DNA of 64,000 nucleotides from Sipunculus nudus (lineage: Eukaryota; Annelida; Sipuncula; Golfingiida; Sipunculidae): positions 58,898,889 through 58,962,888 of the forward strand of contig CM049315.1 of assembly GCA_026874595.1 (NCBI GenBank), written 5' to 3'. Positions 12,401 to 22,417 of this stretch are shown here, piece after piece. The first letter of the stretch is position 1. Each line of letters starts with the position of its first letter. The position numbers were made by a program, and so were the translations under genes. Under the pieces are notes generated by a model. The model saw only the letters and a list, made by a program, of their open reading frames with translations, made no database searches and was not told the DNA's origin.

Positions 12401-15400
12401 CTGAGAGGTCCATGAAAAATATCCTTGGAAACCAGAAATTAGGTCTCTGTTAACCATATCCTTCGAGCTATGGGGCCCCAAAGTACCCCCCCCCCCCCAA
12501 GTAGTAAAAAAATTCATACAAAAACTTCAATATCTCAATAACTACATCACTGATGGTCATGATTTTTAGCTCAGCTGACTATAAGTCATCTGAGCTATAG
12601 TCATGGTCCTTTGTCCGTCGTCCGTCCGTCTGTCTGTCCGTCCGTCCGTCCGTCCGTCCGTCTGGATGTCCGTCCGTAAGACTGGCATGTTTCGACACTG
12701 TTGGACCTACGAATCTGAATTTCGGCATACAGTTAGATGTCCCCATAATCTCCTACCATGCCAAAAATTGGGTCAATAGGACTTCGTTCTCCTGAGATAT
12801 TAAGGAAAAACCTCAATTTTTTATTAAAAATCTATTTTCACACTTCAGGACTGCCTAAAATCAAAACCACTCATCTGGTTTTCTTCATATTTACCATAAA
12901 TATTCCTCTATATAGTTCCTATGTACATGCCAGATATTAAGTCAGTATTATATAATTTAAAAAAGTTATAGGCCCAAACATAATGGACTTTGTAAAAAAT
13001 CAGGAAGATATTTGGTCACTTAAGACCAAAAGTGTTAAAGGTAGGGACTTTTTTCCAGTAATACAACTTATATTAATCAAAATTTAATTGTATACCAAAA
13101 ATTAGATCAAAATTTGTTAAATTTTTTTAAATATTGGCAAAAATATAAAATTGGTACCTTAAATTTTGCCCAACTTTGGCCATGGCACGTTTTTTTCCTG
13201 TAAGTACTGTGGATTTAATTTTCACACCATGTATACATAAGGATTTAATCTGTTAAAATCTGAAATTTGAAAATAAAAGCTGCAAAATTAGGCTAGTTAT
13301 TGAATTATTTTGGAGGCTCTTGTTGTATTCCCTTACATTGTCAAGCAGTCCACTTTGATGACTGTAGGTCATTCAGTGCACATCTCTATGCTCCCCAGGC
13401 TGTTGACATAATTTTAGATGTCCCCAAAATCTCCTACCATACCGAAAATTGGGTCATTAGGACTTTGTTCAGGACTTTGAGATATTAAGGAAAAAAAAAA
13501 CTCTGTTTTCCATAAAAAAAGCCATTGTTACACTTCAGGGCTGCCTAATATCAAAACCACTGATCTGTTTTTGATCGTATTTAGGATTCACATTCTTTTA
13601 TACATTTTCTATGAACATACCAAAAATTAGGTCAGGTTTGGGTATTATTTTGAAGTTATGGGCCAAAACATAATGCAATTTGTTAAAAAATCAGGAAATA
13701 TATTTACTTACATGAGAATTGCTGAACCTAGAGACTTTTTTTCAGGAATATAACTTTATTTAATCAAGATTCAATTGTTTACCCAAAATTAGATCTGAAT
13801 TTTGCAAATTTTTCAAGTTATTAGCATAAAAAAAAATCAATACCTTAAATTTTGTCCAACTTTGGCACTGTTGATTTAATTTTCACAGCATATATACATT
13901 AGGATTTAATCTTTTAAAATCTGAAATTTCAAAGAAATTGATTGGAAAGAATAGCTTTTATTCATGTTTTCATACACCATGTCAAGTGTTGTTTACATCT
14001 AGCCCACCTAGTAGTACAGCCTTCACTTGCATTATGTAACCCACCCCAGGCAGCTTGCCTTGGGTCAGCTTGGCCACTACCAGCAGGCTTCCCCTCTGCT
14101 CTGCACTCCTCCCCCCCCCCCCCCCCCCAGATGGTGCATAAACTAGATGAATGTTATTATTTTCTGTATGTGATTCATTCTTATTCTAGGCTATGCCACA
14201 TTTTAGATTTTGTATTGTACCACCAGGGTTACAGTGATTAAAGTGTACATTTAATTGTGTCCACAAAGTGGTGTATTGCTATGAAAGTGTGGATGTTCAT
14301 GAGATAAGTAATTCCTTACTTCAGAGGAGTAAAAACTTCACCAGGTGTGAAATTGACTATTAATTTCAGTAATTAATTAAAACTTGGATAGTAATTAGCA
14401 CAATGATATTGTTTGTTTCTCATTCAACCAACAGTGTGTATACTTTATTTGAAAAGATGTTTTATTTTATCAAATTTACTGAATCTTTTATTTTATTTTG
14501 GTGAATAAAATTAAGCAGGTACTGAAAACTCCTATGTGCAAAACTTTTTGATAGTGATTCAAGGAATATTCTTGTAGATGCCATGTTGTGGCATTATTTT
14601 CTTTTAAATTCAGTTTAAACATTTATGATTTAAAAATAATAAAATATATGTGTATGCATAATATGACCCAATATGAGCTACACTCTGGATATATGATGAT
14701 TGCAACTTTTGCAACAATTCTAATATTTTAACTTATAGTTTCAGTTTTTTACTCTGTATATATAATGATTGCAACTTTTGCAACAATTCTAATATTTTAA
14801 CTTATATTTTCAGGTTTTTTCATTTAAAATTTATAAAACCTGTAAATAAAAAAAATGATTCAGATAAAAACTTCTTAATGGAAAAAGTGGATTTGCTTAA
14901 AAAAAAATAGGCTTATATATAAACTTAAATGCATTATTCCCTTGAAAGTGAAATAAAGGTATTAGTCCATTCTGTCCACTTGCCTGTCCATCTGTAAATT
15001 TTCCATCTGTAAATTTTCATACATTACAGTATCTCAAAACTTTTACTGTTTTTCTTCATGACAGTCTTGTCAGAGTATTAGTTTGCAATCATATATTTAG
15101 AACTTTACTATCACCAAGTAGGAGGGCCCCTTTCCTCTTAGCTTTTCATATTCTTATATAAATGAAAAACATTACAATAGAATATTTCTACATCCACCTT
15201 CGTGCTGCCCTCACTTTTCCCTTCTCCGAACCCCATCCCAAAGTCAGCCTCAGTAAGCAAGAACAAGATGAATCAGATATATTCATACTTTAATATTTTA
15301 TATAACTATTCGTCCATAGGTACCTATGTAAATGCCAGAAATTATGTCAATATTGTGTAATATGTAGACATAGTGGGCATCACAATAATGTACCTTGTCA

Positions 15401-18400
15401 AGACTAAAGAGATATTGTGTCATACAGTCACAAATTCATAAATCACTTCATCAGCATAGTTAATCATAACATCATATCTGTCAAATTGAAAGCTTGCAGA
15501 CTACCATACACTTTAGATCCTTCAACAGATAGCCTTATCATCATTCTACTACTGCTTATTACTGCTGTCATTGCATTCATATTTGCTCAAATATATCACA
15601 ATTTTCTACACCTCTTTAATAAATAAAAAATAAACCACTATATATGACTCTATTAATCCATCAGTCAGGTTATTTCATTTATCATTTACTCACATATTAC
15701 ATTACATTCCTTTATAATAGCCCAACATGTCCATGATATTCATAAGCTTTATCGACTCGATATAGTATCACAGTGGAGAAACATTTATGGTCCAATCACG
15801 ATCAGCTGAGCGCCGTGACCCATGGGTCCCTTGTTGGCATACATATTGATTATGAAATGTTCCATCAGTTCCTGCAGACTTGTGGCGCCACCTGTATTGT
15901 TTGATTTTTTACGATTTTTTCCTCTATTTTTGAGACCTTTAAGGATGCTGTCATCTGTTAACGTGGCACAAATCATAACGACTGGACCTAGAATCTTCAT
16001 TCTTGACACACTGAGAGACCTATGAAAAGTCTCCATGGAAACCAAAATTATGTCTATGTTACCCATATTCTTTGAGCTATGGGGCCCCAAAGTACCCCCC
16101 AGAGTAGTCAAAAATTTCATACAAAAACTTCAATATCTCAATAACTACATCACTGATGGTCATGATTTTTGGCATACATATTGATTATGAGATGTTCCAT
16201 CAGTTCCTGCAGACTGGTGGCGCCACCTATGTTATCTATCAAGAGGGTACAAATTGCAACAACTGGACCTAGAAACTTCATTCTTGTCATGCAAGGAGGC
16301 CCATGAAGAGTGCCTGTGGAAACTTGAAATTAGGTCTCTGTTACCCATATCCTTCAAGCTATAGGACTCTGAAGTATCCCTCAGAATAATGGACAATTTG
16401 ATACAAAAGCTGAAGTATCTGAACAACTAATACGGAGATCATCATGATTCTTTGCATGGATATTGACCATTAAGTGTTTTTAGCTCAGCTGACTGTAAGT
16501 CATCTGAAGTATCCCTCAGAATAATGGACAATTTGATACAAAAGCTCAAGTATCTAAACAACTATTTCAGTGATCACCATGATTCTTTGCATGGATATTG
16601 ATCATGGAATGTGTCATCAGTTTCTGCAGTATGGTGGCGCCACCTGTATTTTTTTTATTTTTACGAATTTTTTTCTCTATTTTTGAGACCTCATAAGATG
16701 CAGTCATCTGTTAACATGGCACAAATCGTAACAACTGGACCTAGAATCTTCTCTCATGACATGCTGAGAGGCCCATGAAAAGTTTCCTTAAAAACTTGAA
16801 ATTAGGTCTCTGTTACCCATAACCTCTGAGCTATGGGGCTCCGAAGTACCCCCCAGAATAATGGAAAATTTGATACAAAAGCTCAAGTATCTGAACAATT
16901 ATTATATTGATCACCATGATTCTTTGCATGGATATTGATCATGAAATGTTTCATCAGTTTCTGCATTCTGGTGGCGCCACCTGTATTTTTTGAATTTTTA
17001 GCTCAGCTGACTGAAAGTCATCTGAGCTGTAGGGATCACCTTTTGTCCGTCGTCTGTCTGGCCATCTGTCTGTTAACAGGGCACAAATCGTAACCGTTAG
17101 ACCAGGAATCTTCTTACTTGAAATCCTGGGAGGTCTATGGAAATTCTCCTTGTAAACCTGAAATTAGGTCACTGTGACCTATATTCTTCGAGCTATGGGG
17201 TTCTGAAGTACCCCCCAGAATAATGCAAAATTTAAAACAAAAGCTCAAGTATCTGAACAACTAATGCATTAATCACCATGATTCTTTGCATGGATATTGA
17301 TCATGGAGTGTTTCATCAATTTCTGGAGATTGGTGGCGCCACCTATATTTTTTTTATTTTTTACGATTTTTTTTTCTCTACTTTTGTGATCTTTAAACAT
17401 TTGGTCATCTGTAAACAGGGCACAAATCATAATGACTGGACCTAGAATCTTCTGTCCTCACCTCCAGGGAAGCCCATAAAAGGTCTACATGGAAACCCGA
17501 AATAAGGTCCCTGTTACCCATATCCTTCATGCTCTGGGGCTCCGAAGTACTCCCCAGAATAAAGATTTGTTCATCTGTTAACAGAGCACAAATTATAATG
17601 ACTTGACCTAGAATCTCCTTTCTTGATATGCTGGGAGGCCCCTGAAAAGTCTCCTTGTGCACCTGAAATTACTTCTCTGTTACCCATATCCTTCATCCTA
17701 TGCGGCTTTGAAATACCCCCCAGAATAAACATTTGGATTTGTTAACAGGGCACAAATCATAATAACTGGACCTAGAATTTTATTTTTTGACATGCTGGGA
17801 GACCCCTGAAAAGTCATCTTGTAAACCTTGAAAATAGGTGTCTGTTACCCATATCCTTCATGCTACAGAGCTCCATAGTACCCCAGTGAATATTGGATGA
17901 TTTTATACAAAAGGTCAAGTTTGGAAAAAGTATTTCATTCAAATTTGACATTCAGATGATAAAATTACTTTTGTCAATGTCTTCCTGGTCAGCTGAGCGT
18001 CATGACCCCTGGGTCACTTGTTGTAATATTTGGTTTATATATCATGCAGTGGCACAGCTTAATTTTTATTTTGATGACTTTATTCATAATTGGCCTGTTT
18101 ACTTTTAACATGAAATTTATTCATAAAATGAAAATATTTTCATACTTGTTTATTTTATGATATGATGTTTATCTGTTTTGTAGGAAGTGGTTGGTGTGAT
18201 ATTGGGAGGTATCCTAGGCCATGGTTTATGTACAGGATTAGCTGTAATTGGAGGGCGCTACATAGCACAAAAGATATCTGTTAGAACAGGTGAGTGTAAG
18301 CTAGTTCCAGCAACATCTGTCTGTTAGAATAGGTTTGAAAGCACTGCAGATAACTGCAGAAACATGCAGATAAGTAAATTCCAGCAAACATAATGACACT

Positions 18401-19737
18401 CTTTAAGACCAATTATTTAAGGTAGCATGCTGTGAAAAAAAACCATTAAAATCAGTCTAAAAGTTGTGTTAATATATATTAAACCCATAAAGTATACATT
18501 ATTTGTCCCCTGGGATAATGAGGAAGGACTACTTAAATGGTCTGCATTTGTCCGGTCCGTCCGTCTGTCTTTCTGTCCGTCCCCACCTCATCACTGGTTA
18601 AATATATGGCAGGGGACTATTTGTAGGCTCTTGTTTTAAATCTGGTTCAGTGTTCTTTCTGATGGTAAAGATACTTTAAATTTTAATTCATTTTCATATG
18701 ATATTTAACCATTTAAACAATACTCTATATCAAGCACCCAGTAAAAGCACATTTTAGCCAGCTGATGTAAACATGACAGTATCTCAAACTTTTTTTGGTT
18801 CTCCTCTGTCATACCTCTGTCTACCTTATAACTGCATGAAATTTTAAATTCTGATTAAATAAAATATTAAGATTTCATTTTTCAACAAGAAAGACCCAAA
18901 GTGAGGAAAGACTAATAAAAAAAACAATTGAGATATTTTCATGTAGTCTAAAATTAGTCCACCGAAACACAATTTACTGTTACTGTTACACATTCAAAAA
19001 TGTATACCATCATGTTTGAATAATATTCTTTATGGGGTCTATAATGAATTTAAACTTATATCTAAATTATAAATGAAAGACTTAACTATATTTGTTAGAA
19101 TAGGTATGTAAACAATAGCTTATGAATAAATCCAAGCCATTAATTAACCTAAAGATATCTCTAAGAAGAGATTATTAAATCTAATAAAACATAAAGTTTG
19201 TAAATTTTAGCTGCATCTGCCTTGTTAAAATCTGAATGAATAGGAAATTGAAAGCTGGCTTAATTTAATAAGATCTCCATTTTACTGGTTTGAGGCTTAA
19301 ATTAAAATCTCTCTAACAGAACAGACAAAATATTTATGTAACAGATGCCCTTAACACAGAAACATCAAGCATTGAAATTCTTGCTTAATACAAGTTAATA
19401 AAATAGAAAATTATTTTAATGAGTTCATAAATAGAGGTATGAATGTTTGTTGGAACAGGTTATTTATATCATTTACACATATCTCATTACATGTGTCTCA
19501 AACTTAGTAAAGTGTACAAGGACATTTGGTACAGAACGCCACAAGCAACTTTTATGAATAATTATTTTAAAGATGTGATTACATTAAGTACACCTGCATG
19601 TCACATTGGTTAGTTAAGAATGGTTATGCTGTAGTAGTGAGTTGTTTTGTCCTGTTGTACTTGCAGTGACGCTGGTGGGAGGAGTGGTGTTTATCATCTT
19701 TGCCTTGTCAGCGTTCTTTGTGGACCTGCAGTCTTGA
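415..19737 (+). CDS. TMEM165: TMEM165/GDT1-like Golgi cation/H+ exchanger, 3' part of gene (5 exons)
   Basis: Joined exons 415-491, 1154-1201, 10265-10414, 18184-18289 and 19667-19737 read in one frame and end in TGA at 19735-19737, giving about 150 C-terminal residues. The human protein has a similar length after the equivalent MSPDEG motif. Seen: the linker motif MSPDEG followed by an acidic/basic helix, then the second UPF0016 signature EWGDRS in a membrane segment, then GHGLCTGLAVIGGR and a last membrane segment ending VDLQS. Family knowledge: UPF0016/GDT1 proteins have two copies of an E-x-G-D-[KR]-[ST] motif that form the cation site, and TMEM165 supplies Golgi Mn2+ (and Ca2+) in exchange for H+ for glycosylation. 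The first motif and the N-terminal membrane segments lie upstream of the window, so the gene is partial. Assignment to TMEM165 is firm; the small second exon is the least certain piece. Confidence 0.93.
492..1153 (+). other. TMEM165 intron, no feature seen
   Basis: 662-bp AT-rich intron. Short open frames are present but show no family resemblance and no splice-site support. Confidence 0.5.
1154..1201 (+). CDS. TMEM165: TMEM165 exon, small linker exon
   Basis: A 48-nt, phase 0/0 exon between CTTCAG (ends 1153) and GTAAAC (starts 1202). It codes a 16-residue polar peptide (AASAMNN to TNSWK). It keeps the frame between the MSPDEG exon and the 10265 exon and brings the linker close to human length. 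The linker sequence is not conserved, so the call rests on splice sites and phase. Confidence 0.7.
1473..1993 (+). repeat. Interspersed repeat with internal tandem units and CTTGTT tail
   Basis: Starts near TTTTATAGGCCCGTC, has a CCGTCTGTCC head and then three or four diverged units containing ATTTAATGAGGTCAGA and CTCAC/CAATA-type segments. It ends with a GCAC...GTGC stem followed by TCTTGTT. The layout matches the Helentron-like repeats elsewhere in the window, but the sequence differs. Non-coding. Confidence 0.55.
2060..2335 (-). repeat. Dispersed repeat, copy 1 (second copy at 44335-44560)
   Basis: The segment around TGACCAATGAGAG and GTGCATCCAGCTCCAAATTT (2228-2310) recurs with mismatches at 44483-44555. 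Both copies are intronic. Orientation and true ends are uncertain. Confidence 0.6.
2365..2434 (+). repeat. DIRS terminal arm A (pairs with 2614-2683)
   Basis: This 70-bp arm, starting TTAAAACCCCCCATT, is the reverse complement of 2614-2683 with one or two mismatches. It forms the outer 3' terminus of the element. Confidence 0.85.
2423..2572 (+). repeat. DIRS terminal inverted repeat, left copy
   Basis: 150 bp, nearly exact reverse complement of 7588-7737. It includes CACACGCCAGAAGCTCC and GGTATCTAGGTCATGCC. Confidence 0.93.
2614..2726 (+). repeat. DIRS internal complementary region
   Basis: Fuses the complement of the left terminus (to 2683) with the complement of the right terminus (from ~2680: TTTTATTACGTAAA, then ATGTGAGCG). 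It lies next to the recombinase end of the coding region, as expected for DIRS-1-type elements. Confidence 0.85.
2789..3868 (-). pseudogene. DIRS tyrosine recombinase, frame-broken
   Basis: Reading leftwards: a core-binding region with the PTIRGYRAALLSVLRP helix, the box containing GRRAELHAL (first catalytic Arg), then VTAHEVRAIASS (HxxR motif), then FYLKD (nucleophile Tyr) and a GPVVAAG tail typical of DIRS recombinases. The frame ends in a stop near 3251 and resumes in another frame by 3186. A second frame change lies around 3020-3035, between HxxR and the Tyr. The catalytic residues are recognisable but not in one frame. Confidence 0.85.
4152..4504 (-). pseudogene. DIRS RNase H domain
   Basis: Within the longest open frame of the element (3251-4681, minus). 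The acidic residues are seen in order: FTDAS, LELRAV, MTDNTT and NVLADALSR, which match the Asp-Glu-Asp-Asp set of RNase H. The domain itself is uninterrupted and lies between reverse transcriptase and recombinase, the normal DIRS order. Confidence 0.85.
4680..5478 (-). pseudogene. DIRS reverse transcriptase, frame-broken
   Basis: N-terminal fingers (KGAILPV, PGFYSRIFLVPK, IIDLKRLNAF), palm motif KIDLSDAYFHVPI, ALPFG, and the catalytic box YLDDW at 4963-4977. An in-frame TGA at 5245-5247 interrupts the fingers. Two frame changes between ~4870 and ~4680 separate the palm from the FLGVVLDFR connection and the RNase H domain. RT type and neighbours fit DIRS rather than Gypsy or LINE. Confidence 0.9.
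5506..7206 (-). pseudogene. DIRS ORF1/gag-like region, degenerate
   Basis: Upstream of RT in element sense there are overlapping Pro/Arg/Ser-rich open frames (5996-6925, 5688-6137, 6916-7206), none of full length. Position and composition suggest the gag-like ORF1. The region has no zinc knuckle that I can see, and residue-level similarity cannot be claimed by eye. A C17-type homopolymer sits at ~7219-7236. Confidence 0.45.
7588..7737 (+). repeat. DIRS terminal inverted repeat, right copy
   Basis: Reverse complement of 2423-2572. The outer extension to ~7765 (TCACATCGAATTTACGTAAT) is complemented in the internal region at 2680-2726. Confidence 0.93.
7766..9727 (+). other. TMEM165 intron, mostly unannotated
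   Basis: AT-rich. Holds a short hairpin at 8695-8727 (TAAGCCTCC...GGAGGCTTA), a perfect 20-bp palindrome at 9034-9053 (CCAGTGGTA/AA/TACCACTGG) and a short GTCTGTCTGTCC tract at 8084. No exon seen. Confidence 0.5.
9728..9945 (+). repeat. Dispersed repeat (uninterrupted copy of 52746-53215)
   Basis: Shares AGCCTC..C..GTGGGGG, CCCATATTCCCA.GTTCATT, ATTTGTGAATATTCC and ACACCAAAATCTA with the JADE-intron copy, but lacks the ~240-bp insert found there. Also present between 9945 and 10264: AT-rich intron with no other feature. Confidence 0.65.
10265..10414 (+). CDS. TMEM165: TMEM165 exon, second EWGDRS transport motif
   Basis: A 150-nt, phase 0/0 exon between TTGTAG (ends 10264) and GTAATA (starts 10415). 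It codes the end of the linker and FIQALTLTFLAEWGDRSQ, the second cation-binding UPF0016 motif in a membrane helix, ending LAARE. The match to the vertebrate protein is almost continuous from QALTLTF. Confidence 0.96.
10415..11580 (+). other. TMEM165 intron, no feature seen
   Basis: AT-rich intron with only short, unsupported open frames on both strands, up to the first Helentron-like head at 11581. Confidence 0.5.
12567..15834 (+). mobile_element. Nested Helentron-like element inside the outer copy
   Basis: The outer element reads ...GGTCATGATTTTT up to 12567, breaks into AGCTCAGCTGACTATAAG, and resumes as GGCATACATATTGATTATGA at 15836. The uninterrupted version of this junction is visible at 16156-16185. 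The insert is therefore ~3.27 kb with sharply defined ends. Its 3' end is TCAGCTGAGCGCCGTGACCC, ATGGGTC, CCTTGTT. It contains two ~660-bp diverged direct repeats (from ~12700 and ~13400; shared TAGATGTCCCCA and CCTACCAT segments), a C-rich run at 14108-14129 and a 67-bp duplication at 14682-14817. Confidence 0.8.
14682..14817 (+). repeat. ~67-bp direct duplication
   Basis: TGATTGCAACTTTTGCAAC and the following AATTCTAATATTTTAACTTA occur twice in tandem, with few differences. Confidence 0.85.
18184..18289 (+). CDS. TMEM165: TMEM165 exon, penultimate
   Basis: 106 nt between TTGTAG (ends 18183) and GTGAGT (starts 18290), phase 0 to 1. It codes EVVGVILGGILGHGLCTGLA and then VIGGRYIAQKISVRT, strongly conserved with vertebrate TMEM165; it forms a membrane helix and the following loop. 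Confidence 0.97.
18494..18637 (+). repeat. Short repeat with GTCCGTC head and CTTGTT tail
   Basis: CCCCTGGGATAATGAGGAAG, then GGTCCGTCCGTCTGTC, ending GTAGGCTCTTGTTTTAAA. A compact member of the window's repeats that end in CTTGTT. The remaining intron to 19666 shows nothing else. Confidence 0.45.
19667..19737 (+). CDS. TMEM165: TMEM165 terminal coding exon
   Basis: Acceptor TTGCAG ends at 19666. The first two bases complete Val, then TLVGGVVFIIFALSAFFVD, LQS and TGA (19735-19737). It codes the last membrane helix; human ends in a closely similar segment a few residues longer. Confidence 0.96.
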
Positions 19738-20150
19738 TGACTGCCCACTGCTTTAGTTACATTCATAATGTAGTTCCAAATCACATACTGCAGCCCGATA
19801 TGCTTTGAATCATACACTCACTCACTGGCACATGTCTGTCATTACACTTTTGTAAAATGAGTCATTCTGTCATAATACTGTAACACTGAATCGTGACACA
19901 CAGCCACTGTTTGGATATAATGTTCTAATGTTTAAGAAGTGCATGGTGTCTTGTAATTAGTCTGGGTCTCTAAGTTATGGACTCTGTACTAAGCAAGTTT
20001 TTTTTCTCTTTACGACAGACACACATTCTTAATCAGCATCTATTGCCCAAAGGATGTTGCAATCATAGGTGTGATAGGAGTTTTCTTTAGATAGAGCTGG
20101 TCACATTCTTTCATGTAATAAATACAGGACTTTGTACCGAGAATGTGTCA
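19738..20150 (+). other. TMEM165: TMEM165 3' UTR (proximal)
   Basis: AATAAA at 20117-20122 is a candidate polyadenylation signal. Later AATAAA hexamers at 20890 and ~21149 could give longer ends. The chosen site cannot be fixed from sequence. Confidence 0.5.
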
Positions 20151-20197
20151 AATTTTCTGCATTCCACACACATGCATATCTGTATATATACATACAT

Positions 20198-20234
<37 letters not shown>

Positions 20235-21638
20235 TCTTCTAGGATTATTTAGGATGCTGTTTCACTTTGAATTTGGCTGTACATGTATATAACTATTTTA
20301 GTATTTCAGACCTGTGCTAAGGTACAGAAATTTAAAGGACAGCTGTGGAACTGTTTGTGGTGATGAATATAGGCAAGACAGAGTAATTAATAACTGGCAT
20401 ATATGGATTAATTCATGTAAGCCATTTTATAAAAGAGAGAAAAAATTAGTGTAATGAATATAATGTAACATAAGTAGCATGGTGTATAATCATAGAGTTA
20501 AACATTGGATGTATGAAGGTAAAATGATACAGGGCATGTTTAAAACCAGCCACATGCTAATGTTTAGTGGCGTGTTATAATGGCCAGACTCTGAAACGTT
20601 CAAGGAAATATGCCTGTGAACAATGATTTATAGAATAATTTGGCTTCCAAGATTTGCAGTAAGATAAAAATCATATTTTCTCCTGAGTTAGTTTGTACAT
20701 GTCATTAATTAATGTAAAACAATATCTGCTTAGTGCAAAGGTTTCTTAGCACTTAGTGCTACTTTGGAGTGAAAGGATAAGCACTTATTACACAGCCTTA
20801 AAGAACCTGCACCTTAGGTCACAGCATCACCAGTAGGTAGCATCAGCTGTAGCGGAAAATGATTGTCAACACTGTATTTCAGCAGACACAATAAACATTG
20901 AGGGTCCAAAATTAACTTGTCATTATAAAAGTAGCATATCTTTTTGGTATTTTCTTTGATATTTGAAAACCTTCAACTCAAGTTTTTCACCAGTTATTTT
21001 ATACAGGCCAGGCTTTTGTGTGACATTACTGATTGTATCACCTTGTGTCGTAGCCTTGTTGTTATTCTCTGTATCAGGGATGACCAGAGAAATCACCAGG
21101 AAAACAAAAACAGATGTATCTAAGCTGTACATTTGATGTGTATATGTAAATAAATCTATCTGTACCATAGTTTTAGTATCTGTGCATTTGAAACACTTAG
21201 TTGAATTGTGAGATCTTGCACAAAGTAACCCTTTTTATCACATTTGTGTGTTTCAATTCACTGATACTTAATGTTGTCTAGGCACTTATTTTCTTATTAT
21301 TTATGTCATCAGTTTCATTTATGAGTTGGTGGTTAACATTCTGATATTTACATATAGATATTCTAGGTCTGTAGTTCAGATGAGCAGGATTGGGTTTTAC
21401 AGTGGTTTTCTGTATTTATTATCATTGCAGAGATGTAACAGAATGAGTTAGAATGGCTTTCCGTAGAAATTGTAAACCAACCAGTGCAAAAGGGAAGAAT
21501 TGCATTATTTTCATACAAAAAAAGAAAGATATTGAAGCTTTCCTGCATGACTGAGGATGTGATTTGGGGGGGGGGGATTTAATTTTATTGACTTTTTGTA
21601 TGTTGATCTCCAAAAAATTTGGATCTAGGGTATTTTTG

Positions 21639-21648
<10 letters not shown>
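20151..21648 (+). other. Downstream/intergenic region
   Basis: AT-rich. (TA)n tract at ~20196-20231. A G8-9 run lies near 21565. No gene seen on either strand. Confidence 0.5.

Positions 21649-21699
<51 letters not shown>
21649..21699 (+). repeat. (AT)n microsatellite
   Basis: Uninterrupted alternating A/T of ~50 nt. Confidence 0.95.
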
Positions 21700-21701
<2 letters not shown>

Positions 21702-21887
21702 AAAATTTGAGGCTGTCAATATTCCAAATGATATATAGGTTACTGGGACCACTGGTCTGACACCATGTGAATACCACCAAATTAATAAACTTGCATTATG
21801 AATTTGAAGATAAAACTGCAACATCTCAGACCCATGAAATTTCTTGATTCCACATTATCCTCAACAGGATCTTGTAACTCTAAAAGA

Positions 21888-22070
21888 CCTTGACATGGAC
21901 ACATTAGAATGGTCCTTGACATGGACACATTAGAATGGTTCTTGACATGGACACATTAGAATGGTCCGTTACACGGACACATTAGAATGATCCTTGAAAT
22001 GGACACATTAGAATGGTCCTTGACATGCACACATTAGAATGGTCTGTTTCATGGACACATATGAATGGTC
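21888..22070 (+). repeat. 26-bp minisatellite, ~7 units
   Basis: Unit CCTTGACATGGACACATTAG plus AATGGT, repeated from 21888 with accumulating changes (TTCTTG, CCGTTACACGG, CTGTTTC). Confidence 0.93.
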
Positions 22071-22236
22071 CTTAACTCTCACACGTTCTAATGTCCTTGT
22101 CATAACTTTGTTATTATATATCCGCTGATCTCTCACATTCTCCTTCAGTCATTTATTGTACTGATGCGAATCTGGACCACAGAAACAGAAAATATAAAAA
22201 AAAACTAGAAATCTGCAATCTAAGCCTACCACCAGG

Positions 22237-22417
22237 TACAGTGAAACCTGTGTAATAAGACCACCCATTGGACTGGCCTTAAGTGGTCTTAATTCACAGG
22301 TGGTCTTATTAGACAGGGCAGTTATATCAATGAGAATGGGTTTCGTTCACTCAAGGGTGGTCTTAATAAGTAGGTGGTCTTATTAGAGAGGTGGACATTC
22401 AGACAGGTTCCACTGTA
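22237..22417 (+). mobile_element. MITE with TA-flanked CAGTGAAACCTGT ends
   Basis: 181 bp. The left end TACAGTGAAACCTGT and right end ACAGGTTCCACTGTA are inverted repeats, and a GGTGGTCTTA motif is repeated inside. TA at both edges fits a Tc1/mariner-type target. It is related by its ends to 43087-43265. Confidence 0.75.

Larger units (their letters stand above)
11581..18021 (+). mobile_element. Helentron-like non-autonomous element cluster (outer copy, interrupted)
   Basis: Starts TTTTAGCTCAGCTGACTG, followed by a GTCCGTC/GTCTGTC head. About ten diverged units then each begin near CTGTTAACARGGCACAAATC (11680, 12009, 12346, 15956, 16231, 16708, 17070, 17408, 17575, 17742). Full units are ~340 bp; the last are shortened. 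The end is TCAGCTGAGCG, then a TGACCC..GGGTCA hairpin and ACTTGTT at ~18021. Additional heads at 16482 and 17000 show internal rearrangement. No protein coding capacity. The asymmetric terminal inverted repeat, 3' hairpin and T-T target fit Helentron/Helitron2 derivatives (family knowledge; class assignment is inference). Confidence 0.65.

Noticed and set aside
21639-21824. Minus-strand frame with an Ile-Tyr repeat
   Set aside because: Translation of the (AT)n microsatellite; the same holds at 37057 and 46212.
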